DNA from: DATATB01 sp036268995
Lineage (GTDB): Bacteria; Planctomycetota; Planctomycetia; Pirellulales; PNKZ01
Direction: 5' to 3'
DNA length: 64,000 nt
Assembly (NCBI GenBank): GCA_036268995.1
Contig: DATATB010000068.1
Coordinates: 1-64,000, forward strand
Position 1 is the stretch's first letter. Every line of letters starts with the position of its first letter. The notes under the pieces were generated by a model. It saw only the letters and a list, made by a program, of their open reading frames with translations, ran no database searches and had not been told where the DNA came from. Of the stretch, positions 46,101 to 54,557 are shown piece after piece. Both the position numbers and the translations under genes were made by a program.

Positions 46101-47288
46101 TCACCCATTCGGCTTCCGGGCCGCAATGACGACGTCCACCGTGCGCTCTTTGCCGTCGCGAATGATCTTGAGCTTGACCGATGATCCGACCTTGGCGCCG
46201 GCGACCAGCAGCCGCAGTTCCGACGGCTCGTGGATCTTTTCGTCGTTGAATTCGATCACGACGTCGCCCGGCTCGAGCTTGGCTTTGTCTGCCGGCGAGT
46301 TGGGCTGCACGCCGCTGATCACCGCGCCCTCGCTTTCAACGACCTTGAGCTTGCGGGCCAGCTCGGGCGTCAGCTCTTGCAAGCCCACGCCCAAGTACCC
46401 GCGCGTGACGCTGCCCCGCTCCTTGAGATGTTTGTAGACGTCGCTCACGACTTCCGTGGGAATGGCGAAGCTGATGCCCTGGTAAGCCTTGCCGACGATG
46501 GCGGTGGTGATGCCGATCACCTCGCCCTTGATGTTCACCAGCGGTCCGCCCGAGTTGCCGGGGTTCACGGCCGCGTCGGTTTGCAAAAAATTCTGATAGG
46601 CCGAGTTTTCGGCAAATGCCCGCCGCTGCTTGGCGCTGACGATGCCCATGCTGACCGTGCGATCCAGGCCGTAAGGGTTGCCGACGGCCAGCACCCAATC
46701 GCCGACTTGCAACTGCTTGCTGTCGCCAAACTGAGCACTGGTCAAGCCGTTGGCATTGATCTTGAGCACCGCCAGGTCGGTCAGCACGTCGGAGCCGACG
46801 AGCGTGACGTCGTCGATGGCGCGGCCGTCGCTTAAATGGACCGCGACCTGGCTGGCTCCCTGGATGACGTGGTAGTTCGTGAGGATATAGCCCGCCGTAT
46901 CGACGATCACGCCCGAGCCCTGGCCGATCTCGCGATATTCGCGGCCGGGATTTCCGAAGAACTCGTCAAACGGGTTGTTGCCTCCTTCGCGTGCGATCTG
47001 TTCGGTGTCGATATGCACGACGCAGGGCTCGATGCGCTCGGCAACCAGGCGAAAGGCCCGCGAGGTGTCCGAGAGTTTCACTAACTCGGCCTTTCGATCC
47101 AGCTCGCTCAACTCGGCCGCGGCATGTTCGCTGGTGGCCTGCAACCTGGCTCGCGTCAGCTCGTATTCGATGCGAAACGCCAGGCTCGGCGCGCCCAGGA
47201 CAATCGCCAGGATGATGGCCAGAAAAATCAGGCCACCCAAGCGGCTGCGAGGTGGTTGCGGCACTCGCTGCAGATGCACTTCGTCCAT
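46101..47288 (-). CDS. htrA: HtrA/DegP-family serine protease with one PDZ domain
   Basis: A 395-residue S1C protease anchored by an N-terminal membrane helix (LIFLAIILAIVLGAPSLAF). The catalytic triad is His in ILTNYHVIQ, Asp in DVLTDLAVLKI and Ser in NPGNSGGPLV; one C-terminal PDZ domain (YLGVGLQELTPELARKL onwards) binds substrate tails. It degrades misfolded proteins in the periplasm. Its PDZ end has a truncated duplicate at 44585-44779. GAGG lies 12 bases before the ATG. Confidence 0.95.
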   Translation of the reverse strand: MDEVHLQRVPQPPRSRLGGLIFLAIILAIVLGAPSLAFRIEYELTRARLQATSEHAAAELSELDRKAELVKLSDTSRAFRLVAERIEPCVVHIDTEQIAREGGNNPFDEFFGNPGREYREIGQGSGVIVDTAGYILTNYHVIQGASQVAVHLSDGRAIDDVTLVGSDVLTDLAVLKINANGLTSAQFGDSKQLQVGDWVLAVGNPYGLDRTVSMGIVSAKQRRAFAENSAYQNFLQTDAAVNPGNSGGPLVNIKGEVIGITTAIVGKAYQGISFAIPTEVVSDVYKHLKERGSVTRGYLGVGLQELTPELARKLKVVESEGAVISGVQPNSPADKAKLEPGDVVIEFNDEKIHEPSELRLLVAGAKVGSSVKLKIIRDGKERTVDVVIAARKPNG

Positions 47289-47477
47289 AGGATGGGTTAC
47301 CTCAAAGTTGCTCGGGTTCGCTCATCGTGCAGGTGCAGGGAAACTCGGCACCGCGAGGTTTCGCGGCCCGGTTGCTTCGCGGCGGTCGACGACTATTATA
47401 GGCCTGCGTGTAGTCGGGCACAGCAGCTCGCTCACTGGTGCTGGCTGCGGGCGAAGTTCTGGCAGGATATTTCGCGG

Positions 47478-48176
47478 ATGGCTGTTCTGCGTCCAAGCCG
47501 GTACTTTCCACCTCCCGACGAGGCCACCTGGCACGGCCTAGTCGGCACGGGCGGGCAGCTCTCGGTCGAGTGGCTACTCGATGCGTATTCGCACGGCATT
47601 TTTCCCTGGCCCACGACCGATGGCCGGCTGGCCTGGTGGTCGCCCGATCCGCGGGCCACGATCGAGTTCGACCGGTTGCACATTTCGCGCCGCTTGCGGC
47701 GCGTCTGGCAGAGCGGCCGCTTCGAGGTCACCGCGGACCGCGACTTTCGCGGCACGATCGAAGGCTGCGCCACGGCCCAGGACCGCATGGACAACACCTG
47801 GATCACGCCGCAAATGCTGGCCGCCTATTGCCGGCTGCACGAAGCTGGCATTGCCCATAGTGTCGAAGTCTGGCACGAGGGGAAGTTGGCCGGCGGGATC
47901 TACGGGGTGGCCATCGCCGGCATGTTCGCGGGCGAATCGATGTTTTATCGCCAGCGCGACGCCTCGAAGATGGCGCTGGTACACCTGGCGGGCCACCTCC
48001 AGGCCCGGGGCTACCAATTGTTCGATATTCAGCAACTTACGCCCCACACGGCCCGGCTCGGGGCCACGACCATGCCCCGTCGCGAGTTCTTATGCCGCGT
48101 GGCTACCGCCATTGAGCTGCCCGTAACCTTCGGGCGACAACTGCTCGGCAGCGAGATTTGGCAGCCGGCGGATTAA
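47478..48176 (+). CDS. aat: Leucyl/phenylalanyl-tRNA-protein transferase
   Basis: A 232-residue enzyme adding Leu or Phe to N-terminal Lys/Arg of proteins, marking them for ClpAP by the N-end rule. Family motifs are YSHGIFPWP, WWSPDPRATI, WITPQMLAAYCRLHEAGIAHSVE (as two parts), GGIYGVAIAGMFAGESMF and LFDIQQLTPHTARLGA. The ATG chosen gives MAVLRPSRYFPPP, the usual short lead before the conserved start. Confidence 0.96.
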   Translation: MAVLRPSRYFPPPDEATWHGLVGTGGQLSVEWLLDAYSHGIFPWPTTDGRLAWWSPDPRATIEFDRLHISRRLRRVWQSGRFEVTADRDFRGTIEGCATAQDRMDNTWITPQMLAAYCRLHEAGIAHSVEVWHEGKLAGGIYGVAIAGMFAGESMFYRQRDASKMALVHLAGHLQARGYQLFDIQQLTPHTARLGATTMPRREFLCRVATAIELPVTFGRQLLGSEIWQPAD

Positions 48177-48258
48177 GACGGCTATCCCCTCGAAATGGCC
48201 ACGAATTGGCACGATTTTTCGCTATTATGCTTCTCTTTCGGCGAGTTATTATTGCTTA

Positions 48259-48621
48259 ATGAGCACGAAAACTCCAAGTCGGTACGAATTGCCCGAAAGT
48301 GACGCGCAGGTGGTCGAGGACTATCGCTGGCCCAACATACGGCTGGCACTTTCGGCGTCCATTCCGAAGTTCCTTGGTGGAACGGTGACGCTGCTCGTCG
48401 GCGCCTATCTGGCCGTCGAGGGGATCCGCGACGCGACCGAACCGAACTGGGATGTGCTGGTCACGTTGGTTTGCTTGCCGCTGGCGATGGTCGCCGTGGC
48501 GGTCAGTGCGATGCAGTTTCGCGCGATCTCGCGTTTGATCCGCCAAGGCTGGAACTCGCCGACCCGAAAAATTCAGCGTCCCGGCCGCAGCGAGTGGGAT
48601 CATTTCGGCCCCCGCCGCTAG
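48259..48621 (+). CDS. Small membrane protein of unknown function
   Basis: A 120-residue protein with two membrane helices (FLGGTVTLLVGAYLAVEG and VLVTLVCLPLAMVAVAVSA), a charged N-terminus and a basic C-terminal tail (GRSEWDHFGPRR). No motif identifies a function. Confidence 0.5.
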   Translation: MSTKTPSRYELPESDAQVVEDYRWPNIRLALSASIPKFLGGTVTLLVGAYLAVEGIRDATEPNWDVLVTLVCLPLAMVAVAVSAMQFRAISRLIRQGWNSPTRKIQRPGRSEWDHFGPRR

Positions 48622-48825
48622 CGCTTGGCGGCCTCGGGCGGCGGCCGCGCCGCTGCCCAGCTCAGGTCGCTTTCAGTCCGGCTGTTGCCCCTCGTGCGGC
48701 AGGTCCCCATAATAGCGGAATTGGCGCGCGGGGCTGGGAGCCGCTCCACACGCTGGACAGGGGTCAGACAGAGGCGCATGCCCCCGGTTCATGGCCGGCG
48801 GGGCGATCATAGGATTCTTACAGAT

Positions 48826-50499
48826 ATGTCGACAGGTTTCGATCCGTACCATGCCTGGCTGGGGCTGCCGCCGGGCTCGCGCCCAAGCAATCATTACGAA
48901 CTGCTGGGGCTGAAGCTGTTTGCCTCAGAGCCGCCGATCATTGCCGACGCGGCCGACGAAAGCCTTGCCAAGGTCAAGCCGCTGTTGGCTGGCGCGCAGG
49001 GCGCGATGGCGAAGCAGTTGTTCGATCAATTGACCGTGGCCCGCGCGGCGCTGCTGTCGCCCGCTGCGAAGCGTGCCTACGATGCCGAGTTGCGAACGCG
49101 GCTTGGCATGCCGCCGGCTCCGGAGGCCAAGCCGCAGGTTCCAAAAACCGTGCGGCCTGCCGCTACCACGGTGCTCATGCCACCATCGGCCCAACCAACG
49201 GCGCCCCAGCCGGCTGCGCCGACGGTCACCATGTCACAAGTCCCGGTCCCGACCGCCGTGCCCCAGGCTGCCGTGCCCGTCGCCGTGGCACCGATGGGGC
49301 AAATCCCGACAGCCACGATGCCGATGGCTGCCATGCCCGTGGCCCAAGCGCCGATGGCCATGCCCATGACGGCTCAGCCGATGGCTCAGGCGATGCCGGT
49401 CGCGGCAATGCCATATGGTGCGCCGATGATGGCCCAGGCCGTGCCAATGATGCAGCCCGGCGTGGCCCAGGCCATGCCGATGCAGGCCTATGCGCCCGGC
49501 ATGGCAATGGCCCAGCCGGCGATGCCGATGGGCTACGGGGCACCGTCCGCCGAGACGGGCTTGGAGGACATTGCCAGCCCCCGGCGCCGGCGGCGTCGGG
49601 CCTCGGGCGGTCAGATGGTCGCCATCGTCGGGGTGTTGGTCGTCGTGGGCGGCGTGTGTGCCTTTGGCTACCTCTACCGCGAGCCTTTGCTGGCCGCTTT
49701 GGAAGACAAGCCGCAAGTCGTCATTCACGAGGGCGAGGACCCGACGGCCAAAACTTCGCAGCCGAAACCCGCGCACGTGGCCGAAGAATCGCACAAAGCT
49801 AAAAGCCAGCCGGCCAACATAATGCCCGCCAGGCAACCGGCTGACGAACAGGTAGTCATGAACGTGCCCCAGCAAAACACGGTGCCACCGAAGCGCGTAC
49901 GACCCAAGCAGCCGAATCCCGTCGGTTTGAAGGCCCGGCCGCAGGTGGCTGCCTACTCGGTCTCGATCAAGCCGCGAAGTCCCGAGGAAAAGGCCGCCGT
50001 CGGCCGCTCGCTGGCGGCGACGCGCTCGGCGCTGGCCGAGCGCAATTTCCCCAAGGTGGAAGAGCAGTTGAACCTGGCGATGCTCGAGGCCTCGAGTTCC
50101 GAAAGCCTGGCGGCCATCGGCCGCATGCGCTCGCTCGAAGACGCGTATAAAGAGTTCTGGCACGCGGTGCGGCAGAGCTGCAAGGGGCTGAAATCGGTCG
50201 ATGAATTGGAGGTCGACGGCAAGAAGATGATCGTGATCGATGCCGATACCGAGCATCTATCGGTGCGCGCCGACGGCCAAAGCCGAGACTACATGATCGA
50301 GAAGCTTCCCTCGAACATGGCCCTGAGCCTGGCCGAGCAATGGCTGCACCCCAACGATCCCAGCAGCAAGGTGGTGCTGGGCGCCTTTTTGGCCGTCGAT
50401 CCCAAGGGTGATCGCCAGGAGGCGCGGGAACTTTGGCAAGAGGCCGTCCGCCAGGGTTCCGAAGTGGCGAAGACCCTCTTGGCCCAAGACGCCGATTAA
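48826..50499 (+). CDS. J-like-domain membrane protein with Met/Ala/Pro linker
   Basis: A 557-residue protein. Residues 5-95 (FDPYHAWLGLPP, NHYELLGLKLF, SPAAKRAYDAEL) form a planctomycete variant of a DnaJ fold without the HPD motif, so it should not stimulate DnaK. Residues about 100-250 are a low-complexity linker in which Met, Ala, Pro and Gln recur (PMAQAPMAMPMTAQPMAQ). One membrane helix follows (MVAIVGVLVVVGGVCAFGYL), then a basic stretch and a C-terminal domain of unknown type (ALAERNFPKVEEQLNLAM). The next gene, an FHA-ABC fusion, starts 64 bases on. Confidence 0.65.
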   Translation: MSTGFDPYHAWLGLPPGSRPSNHYELLGLKLFASEPPIIADAADESLAKVKPLLAGAQGAMAKQLFDQLTVARAALLSPAAKRAYDAELRTRLGMPPAPEAKPQVPKTVRPAATTVLMPPSAQPTAPQPAAPTVTMSQVPVPTAVPQAAVPVAVAPMGQIPTATMPMAAMPVAQAPMAMPMTAQPMAQAMPVAAMPYGAPMMAQAVPMMQPGVAQAMPMQAYAPGMAMAQPAMPMGYGAPSAETGLEDIASPRRRRRRASGGQMVAIVGVLVVVGGVCAFGYLYREPLLAALEDKPQVVIHEGEDPTAKTSQPKPAHVAEESHKAKSQPANIMPARQPADEQVVMNVPQQNTVPPKRVRPKQPNPVGLKARPQVAAYSVSIKPRSPEEKAAVGRSLAATRSALAERNFPKVEEQLNLAMLEASSSESLAAIGRMRSLEDAYKEFWHAVRQSCKGLKSVDELEVDGKKMIVIDADTEHLSVRADGQSRDYMIEKLPSNMALSLAEQWLHPNDPSSKVVLGAFLAVDPKGDRQEARELWQEAVRQGSEVAKTLLAQDAD

Positions 50500-50563
50500 C
50501 AACGGCCGCCTTACTGATCCCAGCTAATCGGTTGTTTGTCCGCCGCCGCCGCGGTCCCCCGTT

Positions 50564-52615
50564 ATGAAAAAAAACTGGATTCTGGGCAGCGGGCCGGGCT
50601 GCGATCTCGTTCTCGACGACAGCCATATTTCCGGCCGTCATTGTCAATTGACCGAAATCGAGGGGGCCTTTCAGCTACTCGATCTGGGCTCGACCAATGG
50701 CACGCTGGTCAACGGGCAGCGCATCGCCGGGCCCGTGCCGCTTCGACCGGGCGATTGCATCACGCTCGGCCGCTTCGAGCTCAAGCTCACCGCCGAAGGC
50801 CGGCTGACGAAGCGCCAGTTTCATGGCGAGCTGACGATCGAGGCCCGCAACGTATCGGTCGACGTCCCCCAGCGCCGGCTGATCGACGACATTTCGCTGA
50901 CGATCTTCCCCTCCGAGTTTGTCGGCTTGATGGGGCCCAGCGGCGCGGGCAAGACCACGCTCACCAGCGCACTCAACGGGTATCTGCCGCCCAGCACGGG
51001 CCAGGTGCTCATCAACGGCCACGACCTGTACGCCGAATACGCGCGCTTTCGCGGCATGCTGGGCTACGTGCCGCAAGACGACATCATGCATCGCGAGCTG
51101 ACCGTGCGGCAGGCCTTGCGCTTTACGGCCGAGCTGCGCTTGCCGCCCGGCACGCCCCGCCACGAAATCGATGCTCGCATCGCGAAGGTTCTCAAACAGT
51201 TGGACCTGGAAAGCACGGCCGACACGATCATCGGCTCGCCCGAGCGGCAAGGCATCAGCGGCGGTCAGCGCAAACGCGTCAACCTGGCGATGGAGCTGCT
51301 CACCGATCCGGCCGTGTTGTTTCTGGATGAGCCGACTTCAGGTCTTTCGTCGCACGACGCCTTGACCGTGATGACGCTGCTGCGGCAACTGGCCAACTCG
51401 GGCAAGAGCATCTTGCTCACGATCCATCAGCCCAGCCTCGAGGCCTTCCGCCTGCTGGACAACCTGGCGATTATCTCGCGCGATTCGCAGTCGCACGAGC
51501 CTGGCCGACTGGTCTATTACGGGCCGGCCTATCCCGAGGCGATCGACTTCTTCAATCCTCAGCGCTGGCAGGGAACGACGGGCGATGCCGGCCGACGACC
51601 TGACGACGTACTCAACGGGCTGGCCCAACGTCCGACCGCCGAGTGGGACGCGCGCTATCAGAAGTCGCGCTTTCGGCAAGCGTTCGTGACGGCGCGCAGC
51701 GGCCGGCAAGTCTCGACGACCGCGGCCGAAACTTCGCAGCCCGCCGGATGCGATCCGCTCCAGCAGTGGTTCACCTTGGTGCGCCGCGCGGTGGCGCTCA
51801 AAATTGCCGATCGTTGGAACACGGCGATCCTGTTGGTGCAAGCGCCGATCGTGGCCGTGCTCGTGATTCTCGCTTTTGGCTCCAATGCGCGGCAGAAAAT
51901 CACGAGCGAAAACTGGTTGGAGACGAGCCGCGCGACGGCCGTGACCTTGTTCGTGCTGGGACTGTCGGCGCTGTGGTTCGGCTGCTCCAACGCCGTGCGC
52001 GAAATCGTCGGCGAATGGGCCGTTTATCGCCGCGAACGAATGGTCAACCTGCAGCTTCCACCCTATGTGATGTCCAAGTTCGTGGTCAGCGGCGCCTTGT
52101 GCGTGCTGCAATGTACGATCCTGCTGCTGGCCGCCCGCTTGGGTTGCGGGCTGCGCGGGCCGCTGCTCTCGTCGTTGCTCATCATGCTGCTGACCGCCGG
52201 CACTGGCGTCGGCCTGGGGCTGATGGTCTCAGCCCTGGCTCGCAGCCAGGAAGTAGCCATTGCGCTGCTGCCGCTGGTGCTGATCCCGATGGTCATCTTC
52301 GGCGGCACGCTAATCCCGGTACACAACATGCAAGTGGCGATCCGGCCGCTGGCCTATCTCATGCCGTCGCGCTACGGCTTCGAGGCCATGCTTCTGGCCG
52401 AAGCCGCGCGCCGCCCGCTGGGGCCGAGCCCTTACTCGAATTCGATCGCCGTCGATCACAACACGGCCGACTCCGACCGGCCCGACATGGCCCAAATGAA
52501 TTTTCCGCGCAACAGCCGCCTGGGGATCACTTCCAGCGTCGCGGCGCTGGGGATTTTGCTCGGCGTTCTGATTGTTGGCCTGCATTTGATCCTCCGCTAC
52601 CGCGACGTGCATTAG
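50564..52615 (+). CDS. ABC transporter of the ABCG type with N-terminal FHA domain
   Basis: A 683-residue half transporter. Residues 1-75 are an FHA domain with the phosphothreonine-binding pattern GSGPGCDLVL, SGRHC and LGSTNGTLVNG. The ATPase follows: Walker A GPSGAGKTTL, signature ISGGQRKR and Walker B VLFLDEPTSGL. A six-helix ABC2 membrane domain ends the protein. The FHA domain should bind a Thr-phosphorylated partner, and a Ser/Thr kinase gene lies two genes downstream, so phospho-control of export is likely. The substrate is unknown. Confidence 0.9.
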   Translation: MKKNWILGSGPGCDLVLDDSHISGRHCQLTEIEGAFQLLDLGSTNGTLVNGQRIAGPVPLRPGDCITLGRFELKLTAEGRLTKRQFHGELTIEARNVSVDVPQRRLIDDISLTIFPSEFVGLMGPSGAGKTTLTSALNGYLPPSTGQVLINGHDLYAEYARFRGMLGYVPQDDIMHRELTVRQALRFTAELRLPPGTPRHEIDARIAKVLKQLDLESTADTIIGSPERQGISGGQRKRVNLAMELLTDPAVLFLDEPTSGLSSHDALTVMTLLRQLANSGKSILLTIHQPSLEAFRLLDNLAIISRDSQSHEPGRLVYYGPAYPEAIDFFNPQRWQGTTGDAGRRPDDVLNGLAQRPTAEWDARYQKSRFRQAFVTARSGRQVSTTAAETSQPAGCDPLQQWFTLVRRAVALKIADRWNTAILLVQAPIVAVLVILAFGSNARQKITSENWLETSRATAVTLFVLGLSALWFGCSNAVREIVGEWAVYRRERMVNLQLPPYVMSKFVVSGALCVLQCTILLLAARLGCGLRGPLLSSLLIMLLTAGTGVGLGLMVSALARSQEVAIALLPLVLIPMVIFGGTLIPVHNMQVAIRPLAYLMPSRYGFEAMLLAEAARRPLGPSPYSNSIAVDHNTADSDRPDMAQMNFPRNSRLGITSSVAALGILLGVLIVGLHLILRYRDVH

Positions 52616-52650
52616 ATCAACCTTGTCGTCCCCTGGATTGAGTTTCCGTC

Positions 52651-54531
52651 ATGATGCAGCGATTTGCGCTGTTCGCCTGGATTGCCATCGCTTGCGGCGG
52701 CACTTGCGCCCAAGCAGCCGGCGGTTCGCAGCCGAACATTCTTTGGCTCACAAGCGAAGACCACGGCCCGCACCTGGGCTGCTATGGCGATCGCCTGGCC
52801 ACTACGCCGAATGTCGATGCGCTGGCTGCCCGGGGCGTGCTCTACCGGCACTGCTGGTCGAATGCCCCGGTCTGCGCGCCGGCCCGCACGACGCTCGTCA
52901 GCGGACTGTATGCCTCGAGCACCGGCGCGGAGCACATGCGCAGCATGGTGGCCTATCCGCACGGCAAGCAGATGTATCCGCAATTTCTGCGCGAGGCGGG
53001 CTACTACTGCACCAACAACGCCAAGGAAGACTACAACCTGGCCAAGCCGGGCAAGGTCTGGGACGAGTCGTCGAAGAAGGCCCATTGGAAAAACCGTCCG
53101 TCCGGCCAGCCCTTCTTCGCCGTCTTCAATTGCGAGAAAAGCCACGAGAGCAAGCTACGCATCCGCCCGCACGAGCAAATCCACGATCCGGCCAAGGTGC
53201 GCGTGCCCGCCTACCATCCCGACACGCCGGAAGTGCGTCTGGATTGGGCCCAGTATTACGACACGGTGACCGAGGCCGACGCGGCCGCCGGCGAGCGGCT
53301 CAAGGAACTCGAACAAGCCGGCCTGGCCGCGGACACGATCGTGTTTTATTTTGCCGATCACGGCTCGGGCATGCCGGGCAACAAGCGCTGGCCGCGCGAG
53401 GCCGGCCTGCACGTGCCGCTGGTGATTTACATTCCCGAGCGATTCGCCGCGCTCCGCCCGCCCGACTATCATGCCGGCGGACAGGTCGAGCGCCTGGTAA
53501 GTTTTGTCGATTTCGCACCGACGGTACTCAGCCTGGCCGGCATCGAGCCGCCGGATTGGATGCAGGGCTTTGCCTTCCTCGGCAAATACGCCGCGCCGCC
53601 GCAGCCTTTCGTGTACGGCTTTCGCGGGCGGATGGACGAGCGCTACGATCTGGTGCGCTGCGTGACCGACGGGCGCTATGTTTACGTCCGCAACTTCCGC
53701 CCCGACAAAATCTACGGTCAGCACCTGGACTACATGTGGCAAACACCCACGACGCGCGTCTGGGAGCGGCTGTTTCAGCAGGGCAAGCTGAACGCCGCGC
53801 AGTCCGCGTTCTGGAAGACCAAACCTCCGGAAGAACTGTATCTCTTGGCGTCCGATCCCGACGAAGTACACAACCTGGCCGCGTCACCCGAGCATGCCGA
53901 GGCGCTCGAGCGGTTGCGGACTGCGCTGCACGCTCAGATGGCCAGGATTTGCGACGTGGGCCTGCTGCCGGAAGGCGAGATGCACCGCCGCAGCGGCAGC
54001 CGAGCGCCTTATGACATGGGCCACGATCCGGCCGAATATCCATTTGCCGCGGTGTACGAAATGGCCGACCTGGCATCCTCGCTCCGGCCGGACGCCTTGC
54101 CGCGGCTCATGCAGGGGCTAACGCATAGCGACAGCGCGGTTCGCTATTGGGCCGTCTTAGGCTTGCTGATGCGCGGCCCCGAAGCAGTTGCTACAGGCCG
54201 AAATGGATTATTAAAGGCCTTGGACGATTCGTCGCCCGACGTCCGGATAGCGGCCGCCGAGACACTCGGCCGCTATGGCAGCGCGGCCGACTTGTCGCGT
54301 GCGTTATCACTGCTGGGCAACGCGGCCGACTGGAACCACAACGACGTCTTCACGGCGATCGCCGCGATCAACGCGCTCACGGCCCTGGGCGACAAAGCCG
54401 CACCGCTCGCCCCGACGCTTGCCGCCCTGCCCACCCAAGGCGTTTCGCCCGACCGGCGCTACAAAGACTATGTTCCGCGATTGCTAGGATCGCTGCGTGA
54501 AAGTTTGTCCTCGAATAGGCGTGCGGACTAA
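52651..54531 (+). CDS. Exported sulfatase, Cys type, with HEAT-like C-terminus
   Basis: A 626-residue protein with a signal peptide (FALFAWIAIACGGTCAQA). The sulfatase signature VCAPARTTL gives the Cys that becomes formylglycine; metal residues lie in LWLTSEDHG and FYFADHGSG. The sequence resembles heparan N-sulfatase-type family members. From residue about 480 (LASSLRPDALPRLMQGLTHS) helical repeats like HEAT units extend the C-terminus. It needs a formylglycine-generating enzyme, of which only a broken piece is in this window (45842-46078). It cleaves sulfate esters or N-sulfate from polysaccharides. Confidence 0.93.
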   Translation: MMQRFALFAWIAIACGGTCAQAAGGSQPNILWLTSEDHGPHLGCYGDRLATTPNVDALAARGVLYRHCWSNAPVCAPARTTLVSGLYASSTGAEHMRSMVAYPHGKQMYPQFLREAGYYCTNNAKEDYNLAKPGKVWDESSKKAHWKNRPSGQPFFAVFNCEKSHESKLRIRPHEQIHDPAKVRVPAYHPDTPEVRLDWAQYYDTVTEADAAAGERLKELEQAGLAADTIVFYFADHGSGMPGNKRWPREAGLHVPLVIYIPERFAALRPPDYHAGGQVERLVSFVDFAPTVLSLAGIEPPDWMQGFAFLGKYAAPPQPFVYGFRGRMDERYDLVRCVTDGRYVYVRNFRPDKIYGQHLDYMWQTPTTRVWERLFQQGKLNAAQSAFWKTKPPEELYLLASDPDEVHNLAASPEHAEALERLRTALHAQMARICDVGLLPEGEMHRRSGSRAPYDMGHDPAEYPFAAVYEMADLASSLRPDALPRLMQGLTHSDSAVRYWAVLGLLMRGPEAVATGRNGLLKALDDSSPDVRIAAAETLGRYGSAADLSRALSLLGNAADWNHNDVFTAIAAINALTALGDKAAPLAPTLAALPTQGVSPDRRYKDYVPRLLGSLRESLSSNRRAD

Positions 54532-54557
54532 CTGTTACCAACAAACCTGGTGAGCAG

